A stretch of DNA of 64,000 nt from contig NZ_OZ032150.1 in assembly GCF_964026445.1 (NCBI RefSeq), positions 1,178,001 to 1,242,000 of the forward strand, in the 5' to 3' direction. The notes below the pieces were generated by a model. That model did no database searches. It worked only from the letters and a program-made list of their open reading frames with translations, and had not been told where the DNA came from. Origin of the DNA: Rickettsia endosymbiont of Cantharis rufa. Its GTDB lineage: Bacteria > Pseudomonadota > Alphaproteobacteria > Rickettsiales > Rickettsiaceae. The stretch's first letter is position 1; the number at the start of each line of letters is the position of its first letter. A program made the position numbers and the translations under genes. Positions 9,956 through 18,674 of the stretch are shown in pieces.

Positions 9956-10127
9956 CTTTCATACTATAAAAACAGAATTAATGTATCAATATAAATTTAA
10001 AACTAAGGAGGAAGCAAAATATGCCATATTTGAATATATAGAGGTATTTTATAACCGTATCAGAATGTATTCTGCTAACGATTATTTATCACCAGTAAGA
10101 TATGAAGAGATACAAAATTGCGCTTAA
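9956..10127 (+). pseudogene. IS3-family transposase (OrfB) C-terminal fragment
   Basis: In-frame reading gives FHTIKTELMYQYKFKTKEEA through NRIRMYSANDYLSPVRYEEI to a stop at 10127. This matches the end of the longer OrfB fragment at 15082-15713 without visible change. The upstream part is replaced by IS1. Downstream, CTGTCCGGAAAAGTGTTGAC (from about 10132) is probably the true IS3 end, lost in the other copy. Confidence 0.85.
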
Positions 10128-10208
10128 ACAACTGTCCGGAAAAGTGTTGACAGATCAGTTTTGTAAGGCTAGATTTCTTTTATGCTTTATAAATTAACTC
10201 GCAGTTCA

Positions 10209-10409
10209 TTATAAAGTACCATCTTCTGCATAAAACATCCCCATTATATGTACCACAGCATGATCATGCAGATGATTTTCAGATGTAGTAATTATCTCAT
10301 CAAATATATTTACTTGAGAGTAGTCAGTGACATTACTGCTTACATGTCCACCTAAACTCTTCTCAAGTTTTTCTTTATTAGTAATAGTAGATTTTAATTG
10401 TTGCTCCAT
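10209..10409 (-). CDS. Hypothetical protein, 66 aa (possibly a remnant)
   Basis: I do not recognise it. The N-terminus MEQQLKSTITNKEKLEKSLGG is helical and charged; the C-terminus (NHLHDHAVVHIMGMFYAEDG) looks like a broken domain. No clear ribosome binding site. Its start lies 9 bp from a palindromic repeat and it is surrounded by IS debris, so it may be a relic rather than a working gene. Confidence 0.3.
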   Translation of the reverse strand: MEQQLKSTITNKEKLEKSLGGHVSSNVTDYSQVNIFDEIITTSENHLHDHAVVHIMGMFYAEDGTL

Positions 10410-10417
10410 TTTTTAGG

Positions 10418-10533
10418 GCACCGTCAAGTTAACTCAAATTTAGCAAAAAATGAGTATTTTATGAACGAAGCTATGCGGTATATAAACCATATATTTTATA
10501 AAATCCTGTGTTTTATGGTTAACTTGACGGTGT
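10418..10533 (+). repeat. Palindromic element with perfect 15 bp termini (type G), copy 1
   Basis: CACCGTCAAGTTAAC (10419-10433) and its exact complement GTTAACTTGACGGTG (10518-10532) bound an 85 bp AT-rich centre with no coding sequence. A second, truncated copy begins at 10979. Size and structure resemble a MITE (non-autonomous element); I cannot name the family. Confidence 0.7.
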
Positions 10534-10559
10534 GCCGTCGTTTTTTTCTTGCTCTCATC

Positions 10560-10592
10560 ATTAATTTTATATTAATTTAATATAAAATTAAT
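10560..10592 (+). promoter_or_regulatory. 33 bp perfect AT-only dyad upstream of the VirB2-like gene
   Basis: TTAATTTTATATTAA (10561-10575), one central T, then its exact complement TTAATATAAAATTAA (10577-10591), extended by one more pair. It ends 15 nt before the ATG at 10607. It could be an operator, a leader hairpin or chance in AT-rich DNA. Confidence 0.45.
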
Positions 10593-10606
10593 ATATCGTT
10601 ATCATA

Positions 10607-10954
10607 ATGAAGAAGGGTTATAGTATACATTATAAAATTATATTTTGCGCTATATGTCATCTTACATCATGCGTTGCACTAGCAGATGTACATTATGATA
10701 ACGATCCTATCGGTGTAACTTTATGTTTGCTTTCATTCTATATGCGTCCAAAAATAACAAGGGCAATAGCAGTAATTGCAATAATTGTATTTGGTATTCA
10801 AGCATTACGTGGCAAAATATCATGGCAGGTCTCTATGATGATAATGGTAGGTATTCTAATTATAACAAGAACAGATAACATCATGAGATTTTTGGACGCA
10901 ACGGGAGTCATAGACTTAGGTCCCAATAAGTACGTGTGTGACGCAGATAAATAG
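10607..10954 (+). CDS. VirB2/TrbC-like type IV secretion pilin paralogue
   Basis: 115 residues. N-terminal signal peptide with probable cleavage after VALA (residue 26). The mature part has the VirB2 layout: an amphipathic start (DPIGVTLCLLSFYM), first hydrophobic span about 50-62 (ITRAIAVIAIIVFGIQAL), a short polar loop GKISWQ, then a second span (VSMMIMVGILIITR). The charged loop followed by G-K-[IV]-S-W is typical of rickettsial VirB2. VirB2 is the major pilus subunit of the P-type T4SS. No other vir gene is near; it is isolated between two type G palindromes. The C-terminal 30 residues (ATGVIDLGPNKYVCDADK) are not typical. The family call is inferred from pattern. Confidence 0.6.
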   Translation: MKKGYSIHYKIIFCAICHLTSCVALADVHYDNDPIGVTLCLLSFYMRPKITRAIAVIAIIVFGIQALRGKISWQVSMMIMVGILIITRTDNIMRFLDATGVIDLGPNKYVCDADK

Positions 10955-10976
10955 GGGCTTTGTTGGCTCTGTCGCA

Positions 10977-11031
10977 TCGGCACCGTCAAGTTAACCATAA
11001 AACACGGGATTTTTATAAAATTTATGGTCTA
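10977..11031 (+). repeat. Type G palindromic element, copy 2, truncated by IS630
   Basis: GGCACCGTCAAGTTAACC followed by sequence closely matching the complement of copy 1 (CATAAAACACGGGATTTT...). It stops at a TA where the IS630 element begins at 11032. The other half is not found beyond the IS630 far end. Confidence 0.65.
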
Positions 11032-11939
11032 TAGCTAAGCCTCTATAAAACAGTTACGTCATGTACTTTTCGAAAAGCGTGTCTACATCACAGAGATATT
11101 TTCTTCTCCTAGATTTAGCTTAAAACTATTCTGGTTCAATGGGATTTAGATCAGGGGAATAAGGCGGTAAGTACTCTAATATATGACCGGCTTTTTCTAT
11201 CATAATTTTTAAATTTGGACTTTTATGAAAACTTGCATTATCCATTACAACTACTGAATTATGGGGTAATTTAGGTATTAAATCTTGTTCTACCCAAGCG
11301 TTAAAAATAGCAGTATTAACATTGCATTCAAAAATTGACACAGTCAGCAATGATTTATCTATTAACGCCCCTATAACATTAGTTCTTTTTGACGGATGCC
11401 AATCATGGATACCATAACATCTCTGACCTTTTACTGAATACCCATGGGTCCTAGGAGCACTACGGACAAAACAGCTCTCATCGGTAAATACGATCACTTT
11501 CTCTTCCGCTTTATACTTTTTGATCTTATGCTGAAATTCTAGCCTCTCTTCTTCTTTTGCCTTCGGATGTCTTAAAGCTTTTTTTATACGTAATATTTAA
11601 CTTATTTAATGCTTTATGTATCCCTGATTTACTAACTCCTAACCGCTCAGCCCTTTCATATTGGTATGCATCACTATATTGCTCTACGCCTACCTTCAAT
11701 CTATCAAGCGGTATTTTTGTTGAATCTTTATTTCTACTTCTTAAGGGCGATATTCTTTTTGTCCATACAAATACTCTATTCTTTCCTATTCCAAAACGTT
11801 TTGATATTGATGCAAAACTCATCTTCTTTTTTTTCTTGATTGCTGAAACTTTCTTTCTAAAGTCTACTGAATATGTTATTACAATGATTTATTTTAATTA
11901 CTCCATCTTATTGTAACTGCTTTATAGAGGTTTGGTTAT
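11032..11939 (-). mobile_element. IS630-family element, inactivated
   Basis: About 908 bp. Termini share CCTCTATAAA[A/G]CAGTTAC, each 6 bp in from a TA dinucleotide, the typical IS630/Tc1 target. It encodes one transposase in two frames on the minus strand (see 11126-11822). Its left end is inside a type G palindrome and its right end inside a prolyl oligopeptidase gene stub. The flanking sequences do not match each other, so DNA was lost or rearranged around it. Confidence 0.85.
11126..11822 (-). pseudogene. IS630-family transposase, frameshifted
   Basis: The upstream frame (11822-11526) holds the helix-turn-helix part (SISKRFGIGKNRVFVWTKRI; later AERLGVSKSGIHKALNKLNI). A frameshift in an A/G-rich run near 11560 moves the rest to another frame, containing IKKYKAEEKVIVFTDESC. 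The DDE domain shows Asp in FTDESC, Asp in VVVMDNASFHKS and the final Glu in YSPDLNPIEPE. A stop directly after NPIEPE cuts off the tail, which is still readable as KSRRRKYLCDVDTLFEKY. IS630 elements can use programmed frameshifting, but the extra stop codons argue for inactivation. Confidence 0.8.
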
Positions 11940-12131
11940 AAGTAGACATAGATTTAAAAGAGTTTTTAGTCTTATCAGCACGCTCTTTAGTCCATTTTAG
12001 AGCTTCAGAGCCTTCTGCTTCTTCTAGAAATTTAGCATCTTTCGGGTTATATATTTGTTTATTGTCATTTCCATAGCTTGAATGCAAAAAGTTAATAAAA
12101 CAATTGTAAGGTAGCAGGTAATTTTTTTCAT
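11940..12131 (-). pseudogene. Prolyl oligopeptidase (S9) N-terminal stub
   Basis: From ATG at 12131: a signal-like start (MKKITCYLTIVLLTFL) then YNPKDAKFLEEAEGSEALKW, matching the beginning of S9A prolyl endopeptidases (typically 'YAWLE...SEEALAWV'). After about 64 codons it runs into the IS630 right end at 11939. The propeller and catalytic domains are absent from the window. Confidence 0.65.
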
Positions 12132-12231
12132 AATTTTATAGATAGACTCTTAAATTAAAAATGCTGATTATTGAAATCTCAGCTAGCATATTTATTCTTA
12201 TTAATTATCATATATAGTATTATTAAAAGTC

Positions 12232-12545
12232 ATTTTATTCTGGGTTTCTATAAAGCCAAATTTTTTATAGAAACTTATTTTTATTATCAGCAAAAAGGCT
12301 TATAATAGTTATATTATCTTGAGCTTTTGTAGTGTCAATAAGTAGATTAGTTACTATAGTGCCATAACCTTGACCTCTATACTCCTTTAGAATCGCTATT
12401 CTACCTAAATAGGTTATGTGTTTTCATATATAATTCTACCTATACCTATTGTTCTATTCTGAGCAAAGAGTATATAATGCTCAACTTTAATTTCTTCTAT
12501 GTAGAATTCCCCGTTAATGGACCGTTGATCTTCTAGTACAAAAAT
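12232..12545 (-). pseudogene. GNAT-family acetyltransferase remnant
   Basis: Two frames on the minus strand. The first reads VLEDQRSINGEFYIEEIKVE and ILFAQNRTIGIGRIIY. After a frameshift the second reads ITYLGRIAILKEYRGQGYGT, the acetyl-CoA binding motif A ([Q/R]xxGx[G/A]) of GNAT enzymes, then IVTNLLIDTTKAQDN, with stops soon after. Substrate unknown. About 350 bp on its downstream-coordinate side (to 12900) shows no gene. Confidence 0.6.
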
Positions 12546-12900
12546 TTTATTCTAATCAATATATATTGTATTAATGGCCAAAAATTGTAAAACCTAATCC
12601 CCTTTAAGGTAATCTCTCGATTATTATGATTTTTGACTAAACTTTTATTCATTGTTGAACAATTTCTAAATCCTTATGGTTACGGTGTTTAAATCAACTG
12701 TCTTCTCTTCTATTTGAGTTTTTTGATTGAAAAAGAAATTAACAAATAAGGTTTTTTATACAAATTTTCAATGTTAATCATCTTGCTATTCGTTGAGTCC
12801 TATAATATTTAATTATATTGTTTAAAAATTAAAAAAGAGATATCAAATGTTAATTTAAAAGTCAATAAACAATAACTATATTTAATCAGGGTTATTTACT

Positions 12901-13334
12901 ATGAATACAGAAAAAAAATTATAACAAATTTTATTGATGCACTTTTTGAACCGGATAGCTCATGGGATAAAGTAGCACAATATGTTTATGGTAAAGGTAA
13001 ATTTATAAATTCAATACTTGATATTTCTACTATTTATGATTTACATTACCGTATTAATGATTTTCGTAAAAGTTTTCCGGGCGTGACTCAGATTGTTGAA
13101 TCAGTTGGGGTTTTTGAAAATGGAAATTTAATTACTAAAACCTTTGCTTCAGCAACCTTTAAAGAGGACTTCGGTAATCTAAAAGCAAATGGTAAATACT
13201 GGCGTATTCCGGCATATTGGGAATTTGAATTAAATAGCGGAAAAATTACGGTTGCTTCAGAATTAGCTAACCATCATGCAATTAATAATCAATTAGGCCT
13301 TGCTTTATTTAAAGCTCCTTTTGAATCAGAATAA
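12901..13334 (+). pseudogene. Small NTF2-like/SnoaL-type protein, frameshifted at an A8 tract
   Basis: ATG at 12901 reads MNTEKKL then stops. One extra A in the A8 run (12911-12918) would give MNTEKKIITNFIDALFEPDS and stay open for about 140 codons to the TAA at 13332 (later KYWRIPAYWEFELNSGKITV). The frame after the tract is undamaged, with no other stop. Length and the pattern of an N-terminal helix, central strands and 'YWRIPAYWEFEL' suggest an NTF2-like fold, but I only weakly recognise it. It may be a recent pseudogene or be rescued by polymerase slippage. Confidence 0.5.
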
Positions 13335-13350
13335 TGTTTCATCATACACC

Positions 13351-13379
13351 TTGAACAAAATCAAAGAAAATGCTAAAAT
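13351..13379 (+). promoter_or_regulatory. Promoter of hemW
   Basis: TTGAAC (13351-13356), 17 bp spacer, TAAAAT (13374-13379). The expected transcription start is near 13386, just before the ATGs at 13402 and 13411, which argues against the longer reading that opens at 13300. Confidence 0.6.
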
Positions 13380-13401
13380 AGCACTAGAAAAAATACAAAA
13401 T

Positions 13402-14562
13402 ATGAGGGTTATGGCTAATGATTTAAGCATTTATATTCATTGGCCTTTTTGTTTATCAAAATGTCCGTATTGTGATTTTAATTCTCATGTTGTAAACATT
13501 ATAGATCATAATCAATGGCTTAAATCTTATGAAACTGAAATTGAGTATTTTAAGGATATTATTCAAAATAAATATATAAAGTCTATTTTTTTCGGCGGTG
13601 GCACACCTTCGTTAATGAATCCTGTAGTAGTTGAAGGGATAATAAATAAAATCGGTAATCTAGCAATTATTGATAATCAAACTGAAATAACTCTAGAAAC
13701 CAATCCCACATCCTTTGAAACTGAAAAGTTTAAAGCATTCAAATCCGCCGGAATTAATCGTGCTTCTATTGGGGTACAATCCTTGAAAGAAGATGATTTA
13801 AAAAAATTAGGTAGAACTCATGATGCTTTGCAAGCCATCAAAACAATTGAGGTGGCAAATACGATTTTTCCAAGAGTATCATTTGATTTAATATATGTAC
13901 GTAGCGGTCAAAAATTAAAAGATTGGCAAGGAGAATTAAAGCAAGCTATGCAGCTCGCAAACGGTCATATTTCTCTTTATCAATTGACTATCGAAAAAGG
14001 TACACCGTTTTATAAATTATTTCATGGAGGTAACTTGACCTTACCACATTCGGATGAAGCAGCTGAAATGTATGAATGGACAAACCATTATCTAGAATCT
14101 AAAAAATATTTTAGATATGAGATATCTAATTATGCTCAAGTAGAGCATGAATGTTTGCATAATTTAACTTATTGGAATTATAATAGTTATTTAGGTATAG
14201 GTCCTGGAGCTCATAGTAGAATAATTGATGCTTCAAGTTCGGTGTCGGCAATTATGATGTTGCATAAACCGGAAAAATGGTTAGATTCGGTTAAAATAAA
14301 AAATGTCGGTATTCAAACTAATGCTAAGCTAGCAAATCAAGAAATTGTTGAAGAAGTACTGATGATGGGGTTGCGTCTTAAAAGTGGCATAAATATTTCT
14401 ACATTAGAGCAGAAAGTGAGCGCAAAATTAGAGAATATTTTAGATATTAATAACCTTAAACATTATCAAGCGCTAGATTTAATTAGACTAGATGAAAATA
14501 TTTATCTTACCGATAAAGGTTTAATGCTGCATAGTTACATAGTACCTAGATTGATCAAGTAG
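13402..14562 (+). CDS. hemW: Radical SAM heme chaperone HemW
   Basis: 386 residues from ATG 13402 (13411 is an alternative). SIYIHWPFCLSKCPYCDFNS carries the CxxxCxxC cluster ligand motif with the extra Phe/Asp typical of HemW rather than HemN. IFFGGGTPSLMN and TLETNPTS are radical-SAM core motifs, and the C-terminal HemN-type domain follows (YWNYNSYLGIGPGAHSR). HemW binds heme and a 4Fe-4S cluster and helps insert heme into respiratory enzymes. The open frame could begin at 13300, but that overlaps the preceding ORF and its promoter. It is the one clearly intact housekeeping gene in a degraded zone. Confidence 0.9.
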   Translation: MRVMANDLSIYIHWPFCLSKCPYCDFNSHVVNIIDHNQWLKSYETEIEYFKDIIQNKYIKSIFFGGGTPSLMNPVVVEGIINKIGNLAIIDNQTEITLETNPTSFETEKFKAFKSAGINRASIGVQSLKEDDLKKLGRTHDALQAIKTIEVANTIFPRVSFDLIYVRSGQKLKDWQGELKQAMQLANGHISLYQLTIEKGTPFYKLFHGGNLTLPHSDEAAEMYEWTNHYLESKKYFRYEISNYAQVEHECLHNLTYWNYNSYLGIGPGAHSRIIDASSSVSAIMMLHKPEKWLDSVKIKNVGIQTNAKLANQEIVEEVLMMGLRLKSGINISTLEQKVSAKLENILDINNLKHYQALDLIRLDENIYLTDKGLMLHSYIVPRLIK

Positions 14563-14581
14563 TTAACCATTAAGATTAATT

Positions 14582-14735
14582 ATATGAAAATTATTCAAGT
14601 AGTTTTAAAGTTTGTAATTATTTTATTACTCCTTCTGTTCATGCTACGGAATGTAAACTTGAGTTTAAGATTGAAAAGATATATGTGGATGGTGTCACGT
14701 ATGATCAAAAAGTCGGAAATCCAATTACACTTAAG
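14582..14735 (+). pseudogene. 5' remnant of an unknown secreted-protein gene
   Basis: ATG at 14582 gives a hydrophobic signal-like start ([17 protein letters not shown]). A frameshift near 14635 is needed to continue as [20 protein letters not shown] and [13 protein letters not shown] before the sequence passes into an IS481 fragment. The family is not recognised. Confidence 0.4.
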
Positions 14736-15067
14736 CTCATTTGATACTCGCATCTGACCATAAGCTGGGTATTCTACCGCCATATCTAATACTGCTCTCT
14801 CTACCGCAGGATCAACTCTATTTGCTATAATTAGCTTCTTCCGGCTAATCTCATATAACGCCTCTTCTCCCCCAGTTTCATATAGCTCTTTGAACCTATA
14901 ATAACTGTCCCTGCTGTATCCCATAGCTTTACACGCTGACGATATACTTCCAAGACTCCTAGCTAATCCCAGTAATCCTATTTTTGGCTTTATTATTTTT
15001 TGATTTAGATTCATCTCTAATCCTCTATTTAATACTTATCTTATTTTACTAAATGTAAGATTGAATC
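14736..15067 (-). mobile_element. IS481-family transposase N-terminal fragment
   Basis: From ATG at 15014, preceded by an AGAGGATTAGAG ribosome binding site: [20 protein letters not shown], then [20 protein letters not shown] and [14 protein letters not shown]. This is the helix-turn-helix half of an IS481 transposase. It breaks off after about 90 residues into unrelated DNA; the apparent C-terminus is read from the complement of the neighbouring remnant. The integrase core is missing. Confidence 0.8.
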
Positions 15068-15081
15068 TCAGCTATTGCAGT

Positions 15082-15713
15082 TTAAGCGCAATTTTGTATC
15101 TCTTCATATCTTACTGGTGATAAATAATCGTTAGCAGAATACATTCTGATACGGTTATAAAATACCTCTATATATTCAAATATGGCATATTTTGCTTCCT
15201 CCTTAGTTTTAAATTTATATTGATACATTAATTCTGTTTTTATAGTATGAAAGAAACTTTCAGCAACAGCATTATCCAAGCAATTTCCTTTACGACCCAT
15301 ACTCTGTTTGATACCATGTTGTTTTATAATTTTTAAATGACTATCAGAACAATATTGACTACCTCTATCAGTATGCCAAATAAGCCCTTTTGCTGGTTTA
15401 CGTTGCCATATTGCCATTAATAAAGCATTATTAACCAAATCAGCTCTCATGTTATTACTCATAGACCATCCTATAATTTTTCTAGAAAATAGATCAATAA
15501 CAGTTGCTAAATATAGCCAGCCTTCACCAGTTGGCACATAGGTTATGTCTCCAACCCAATAACAATTAGCAGCATAAACTGTAAACTCTCTATTTAATAA
15601 ATTAGGAGCAATTTGCTTATTATGATTAGAGTCAGTAATGGCTTTAAATTTACGTTTAGTTTTACATAGCAAATTAGCTTCTTTTATTAGTCTTGCAATG
15701 CGTGGTCGCACCT
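15082..15713 (-). pseudogene. IS3-family transposase OrfB, N-terminally truncated
   Basis: About 205 residues of the DDE integrase core. Asp in VGDITYVPTGEGW, Asp in IWHTDRGSQYC and Glu in NAVAESFFHTIKTE are all present, followed by the RIRMYSANDYLSPVRYEEI tail. The N-terminal HTH_21 region is replaced at 15714 by an IS1 end (the MEVR start is IS1-derived). At its other end the sequence departs from the 10127 copy immediately after the stop codon and joins an IS481 end. The matching OrfA is seen only at 56513. Confidence 0.85.
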
Positions 15714-16534
15714 CCATTTTACAGATGTGGATATTAAAAGGCTATACGTTCAATAAGAGTTCCGATGACTTTATCATGAATATCCAATGACTTGGAAAAA
15801 CAAATTGTTTTACGTGTCAGTCTTTTGCATCTTGTTCTAAGATTTAAGTTACCCCGTTCTATCCGTTGAGTATATTTTTTACTAACAATGTGTTTTTTGG
15901 GATCTAATAACCTAGCATAACTTCCCTATCCATCTGTAAAGTAAAAAGTAACCTTAAAATCCTCCAGTTTTTTTCAGTAATGATTCTGATGTGCTATCAC
16001 ATCTTGTACCAAAAGTATAAGCAACTACTTTTAACAAAATCTTATCCAAAGAATACCAAAGCCATCTTTGTTTGGATTTATTCTGTACATAAGGCCATTG
16101 TTCATCTATTTCAGGAGCAATAATTACTTCTATCGTATTGATAGAATGATTTATCTTTTTTAACGCTAGATTTTTTTAAAACACGGATAACCGTATTGAT
16201 ACCCACTTTTAATACTCTTACTGTATCCCTAACTCCAGAGCCATTGATTGACATATCTACTATCTGAGTCTTGACTCCAGGCTTAGAGGCATTATTAATA
16301 TATTACAGTTAAAAATATCGATTACACTGCTTGCATTGATATCTCTGTTGTTTTGAAATTGAATATCCCGCCTTTACTACTTTTTCTGTGTCGTTATAAT
16401 ATCTACACTTAACATCTATTCTTGATCTACACTTAACATCTATTCTTGTCATAACTCCTTAACTATAATTCTCTCTTATTACTGTTTGAGGATTATAGAC
16501 TATTCATGCTAAGCTGCAATACGGGGGGGCGGCC
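15714..16534 (-). mobile_element. IS1-family element, defective copy 3
   Basis: 821 bp, right end at 15714, left end at 16534 (end slightly altered: GGGGGGGCGGCC). It shares the tandem 24 bp duplication near the InsA start, the two nonsense codons and the A-run lesion of the other copies. Flanked by IS3 orfB on one side and a CmcI-like pseudogene on the other, without target duplication. Confidence 0.9.
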
Positions 16535-17119
16535 CAAGTTTTTTCATCTAAAGTTTTCCTCCAAACATCATAGCGCGCATTATTATAATCAATACTAGTA
16601 TCTTCAATGATGAAATAGCCCCCTTCTTCAAAGATATTATTATGAAAATATTCTAAAATACCTATAGTATTAATATGAACATCTTCTATTAAAAGTATAG
16701 GATGTACTATTTCAGATATTTTTTTTGGAATATCGCTTCTACTTTATTAGAATTGCATTGTAAAAATTCTATTCTATTATCTTCTTTTACAGTTTGATCA
16801 ATATTTTCAAAATCGATATCTATACTAATAACTATACCGTCTTTTACCGATAAACTTTGTATGTCCGCTAACCAAAGGGCTGAAGCCCTTTAAAACTTCC
16901 AAATTCAATTATGGCCTTGGGCTTTAATTCTTGAATTAAACCTTAAGTAGTGACAATCTGAAGAGGACTTTTTTGTAATGGTATATTTTTCCAATTAATA
17001 TCACAGCTATTTTCGGCGATAGAATGCCAAAATGATACAGGTAAATCGCTTGTTGAAGCTCTATTATTTATAGACACGAATCTCTTTGGTGGTGCGGTAT
17101 TATTTAGAAAATTTAGCAT
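16535..17119 (-). pseudogene. CmcI/cephalosporin-hydroxylase-like methyltransferase-fold gene, decayed
   Basis: From ATG at 17119: MLNFLNNTAPPKRFVSINNR and later DINWKNIPLQKSPLQIV, then ELKPKAIIEFGSFKG, the SAM-binding motif I of CmcI-like proteins. It continues in other frames (ALWLADIQSLSVKDGIVISI, IEFLQCNSNKVEA, FIIEDTSIDYNNARYDVWRK). At least three frame changes. IS1 at 16534 replaces the C-terminus. In other bacteria such genes often lie in glycan or secondary-metabolite clusters; the role here is unknown and probably lost. Confidence 0.6.
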
Positions 17120-17312
17120 ATATTTCTAATCCTAGGTTAATATAGCTATTGTAATACATACTTTAGATTCCAGAGTCAACAGCTTCTTAAATTAAAATTA
17201 AAAATAAGAAAAGAATTTTTTATAACTATACTTCAAGTAAATGAATAGGGTATAGTGTTGTTGTGTTAATACCCAAGCCGTCATTACGAGCGAGCATTGT
17301 TGCGTGGATAGG

Positions 17313-17410
17313 TGTCATTCCCGCGAAAGCGGGAATAGGGTAAAGCGAGATAAATCGAGCTCTTAAAAAAGCTTAAAAAACTAGATTCCTGCTTTCGCAA
17401 GAATGACGTA
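17313..17410 (+). repeat. Rickettsia palindromic element, type A
   Basis: TGTCATTCCCGCGAAAGCGGG ... GCGAGATAAATCGAGCT ... TTCCTGCTTTCGCAAGAATGA. It sits just after the end of the symporter gene and may end its transcript. Confidence 0.75.
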
Positions 17411-17434
17411 ATTAGCTTGGAATGTCGATGAGTA

Positions 17435-18634
17435 TTAAGACAAATATACTTCCTTATCTAAAGTATCTTCACTGTTATCTATAATCATAGTAATTGTTGC
17501 ATCGCCGGTAATATTGATGGTAGTACGGAGCATATCAAGTATTCGGTCAATACCGGCTATAATTGCTACTCCCTCTATAGGTAAGTGAACCGAAGAAAGG
17601 ACCATAGGGAGCATTATCAAGGAGGCACCGGGAATACCGGCGCCGCCGATAGATCCAAGTGTTGAAGTGAGAATAATTACTAAATAGTCGTGAGGAGCAA
17701 GCGTTACTCCCATCATCTGAGCAAAGAATATAGTAGTAAGAGATAAATTTATAGCAAAGCCGTCCATATTAATTGACGCACCTATCGGAAGTACGAATGA
17801 AGTACTGGACTCTGAAATGCCAAGCTTTTCACGACAAACTTGCATAGTAGTTGCAAGAGTTGCTTTACTACTTGAAGTAGAAAAAGCAAGTATCTGATAC
17901 TCAAAACTTTTTTTATAAAAAGGTACAGGGGAAACACGGCAGAATACATATATAAGTAAGCCAAAAACTAAATATTGGAATGTCATTGCCACAACTACCG
18001 CTACAACAAGTTTCGATAAACTAATCATTACCTCAACTCCTTGCATACCTACAATCCAGCCTGTTAAGGCAAAAGCGCCGTAAGGGGATAATTGAATAAC
18101 AAACGATATCATTTTTAATATTAATTTTGACATGATATGAATTAAATCAGTAATAGGTTCACCGATAGATTTCATTTTGTTTAAGGTAATTCCAACAAAA
18201 ATAGCAAAAAATACAACTTGCAAGACATCACCGTTTGCAAAAGCCCCAATAGCATTATCAGGGACGATATTTACAAAAAAATCAATTATATTAAATGAAG
18301 TTCTGCTTGTCGTTCCTGAGGAGGTGAAATCTATATGTATGCCTACTCCGGGCTTTAATACCAAAGCAACAGTCAGTCCAAAAACCGTGGCAAAAAAAGT
18401 AGTACCTAAAAAAGCAGCTACCGCTTTCATTCCTACCCTACCGAGCGCGGAAGTATCATTCATACTGGTGATACCGGAAACTAAACTGAAGAAAATTAAA
18501 GGGGTAATGATCATTTTTATCAAACGTAAGAAAATGTCACCGATAGGTTTAATATAATTAACATATTGTGGTAAGTATATACCAAATATAATACCTAAGA
18601 TTAACCCTAAGGTAACTTTTTGCCATAATTTCAT
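17435..18634 (-). CDS. gltP: Dicarboxylate/amino acid:cation symporter (SDF/DAACS family, GltP-like)
   Basis: 399 residues with the glutamate transporter homologue layout: eight membrane helices and two re-entrant loops. Signatures: IKMIITPLIFFSLVSGI (TM3), AFSTSSSKATLATTM (serine-rich HP1 tip), ILPIGASINMDGFAINLSL-type motif (VLPIGASINMDGFAI), IGGAGIPGASLIMLP (HP2 tip) and AGIDRILDMLRTTINITGDA (TM8 substrate/cation residues D and R-T-x-x-N). Inner-membrane Na+ or H+ driven uptake of glutamate, aspartate or C4-dicarboxylates from the host cytosol. It appears intact. The exact substrate is not decidable from sequence. Confidence 0.9.
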   Translation of the reverse strand: MKLWQKVTLGLILGIIFGIYLPQYVNYIKPIGDIFLRLIKMIITPLIFFSLVSGITSMNDTSALGRVGMKAVAAFLGTTFFATVFGLTVALVLKPGVGIHIDFTSSGTTSRTSFNIIDFFVNIVPDNAIGAFANGDVLQVVFFAIFVGITLNKMKSIGEPITDLIHIMSKLILKMISFVIQLSPYGAFALTGWIVGMQGVEVMISLSKLVVAVVVAMTFQYLVFGLLIYVFCRVSPVPFYKKSFEYQILAFSTSSSKATLATTMQVCREKLGISESSTSFVLPIGASINMDGFAINLSLTTIFFAQMMGVTLAPHDYLVIILTSTLGSIGGAGIPGASLIMLPMVLSSVHLPIEGVAIIAGIDRILDMLRTTINITGDATITMIIDNSEDTLDKEVYLS

Positions 18635-18674
18635 AACTTACTTACTTAATTTTAAAATTTGCTCAACTATGAGT

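Noticed and set aside
13300..13401. 34-codon upstream extension of HemW
   Set aside because: It overlaps the preceding ORF and contains the promoter boxes at 13351-13379; family similarity starts near 13402-13411.
17281..17410. CRISPR-like repeats
   Set aside because: The many GTCATTCC-type repeats in the window are dispersed single palindromes, not regularly spaced direct repeats with spacers; no cas gene is present.
18177..18557. 126-residue plus-strand ORF inside the symporter gene
   Set aside because: Antisense shadow of a well conserved transporter frame; no start signal or recognisable domain.
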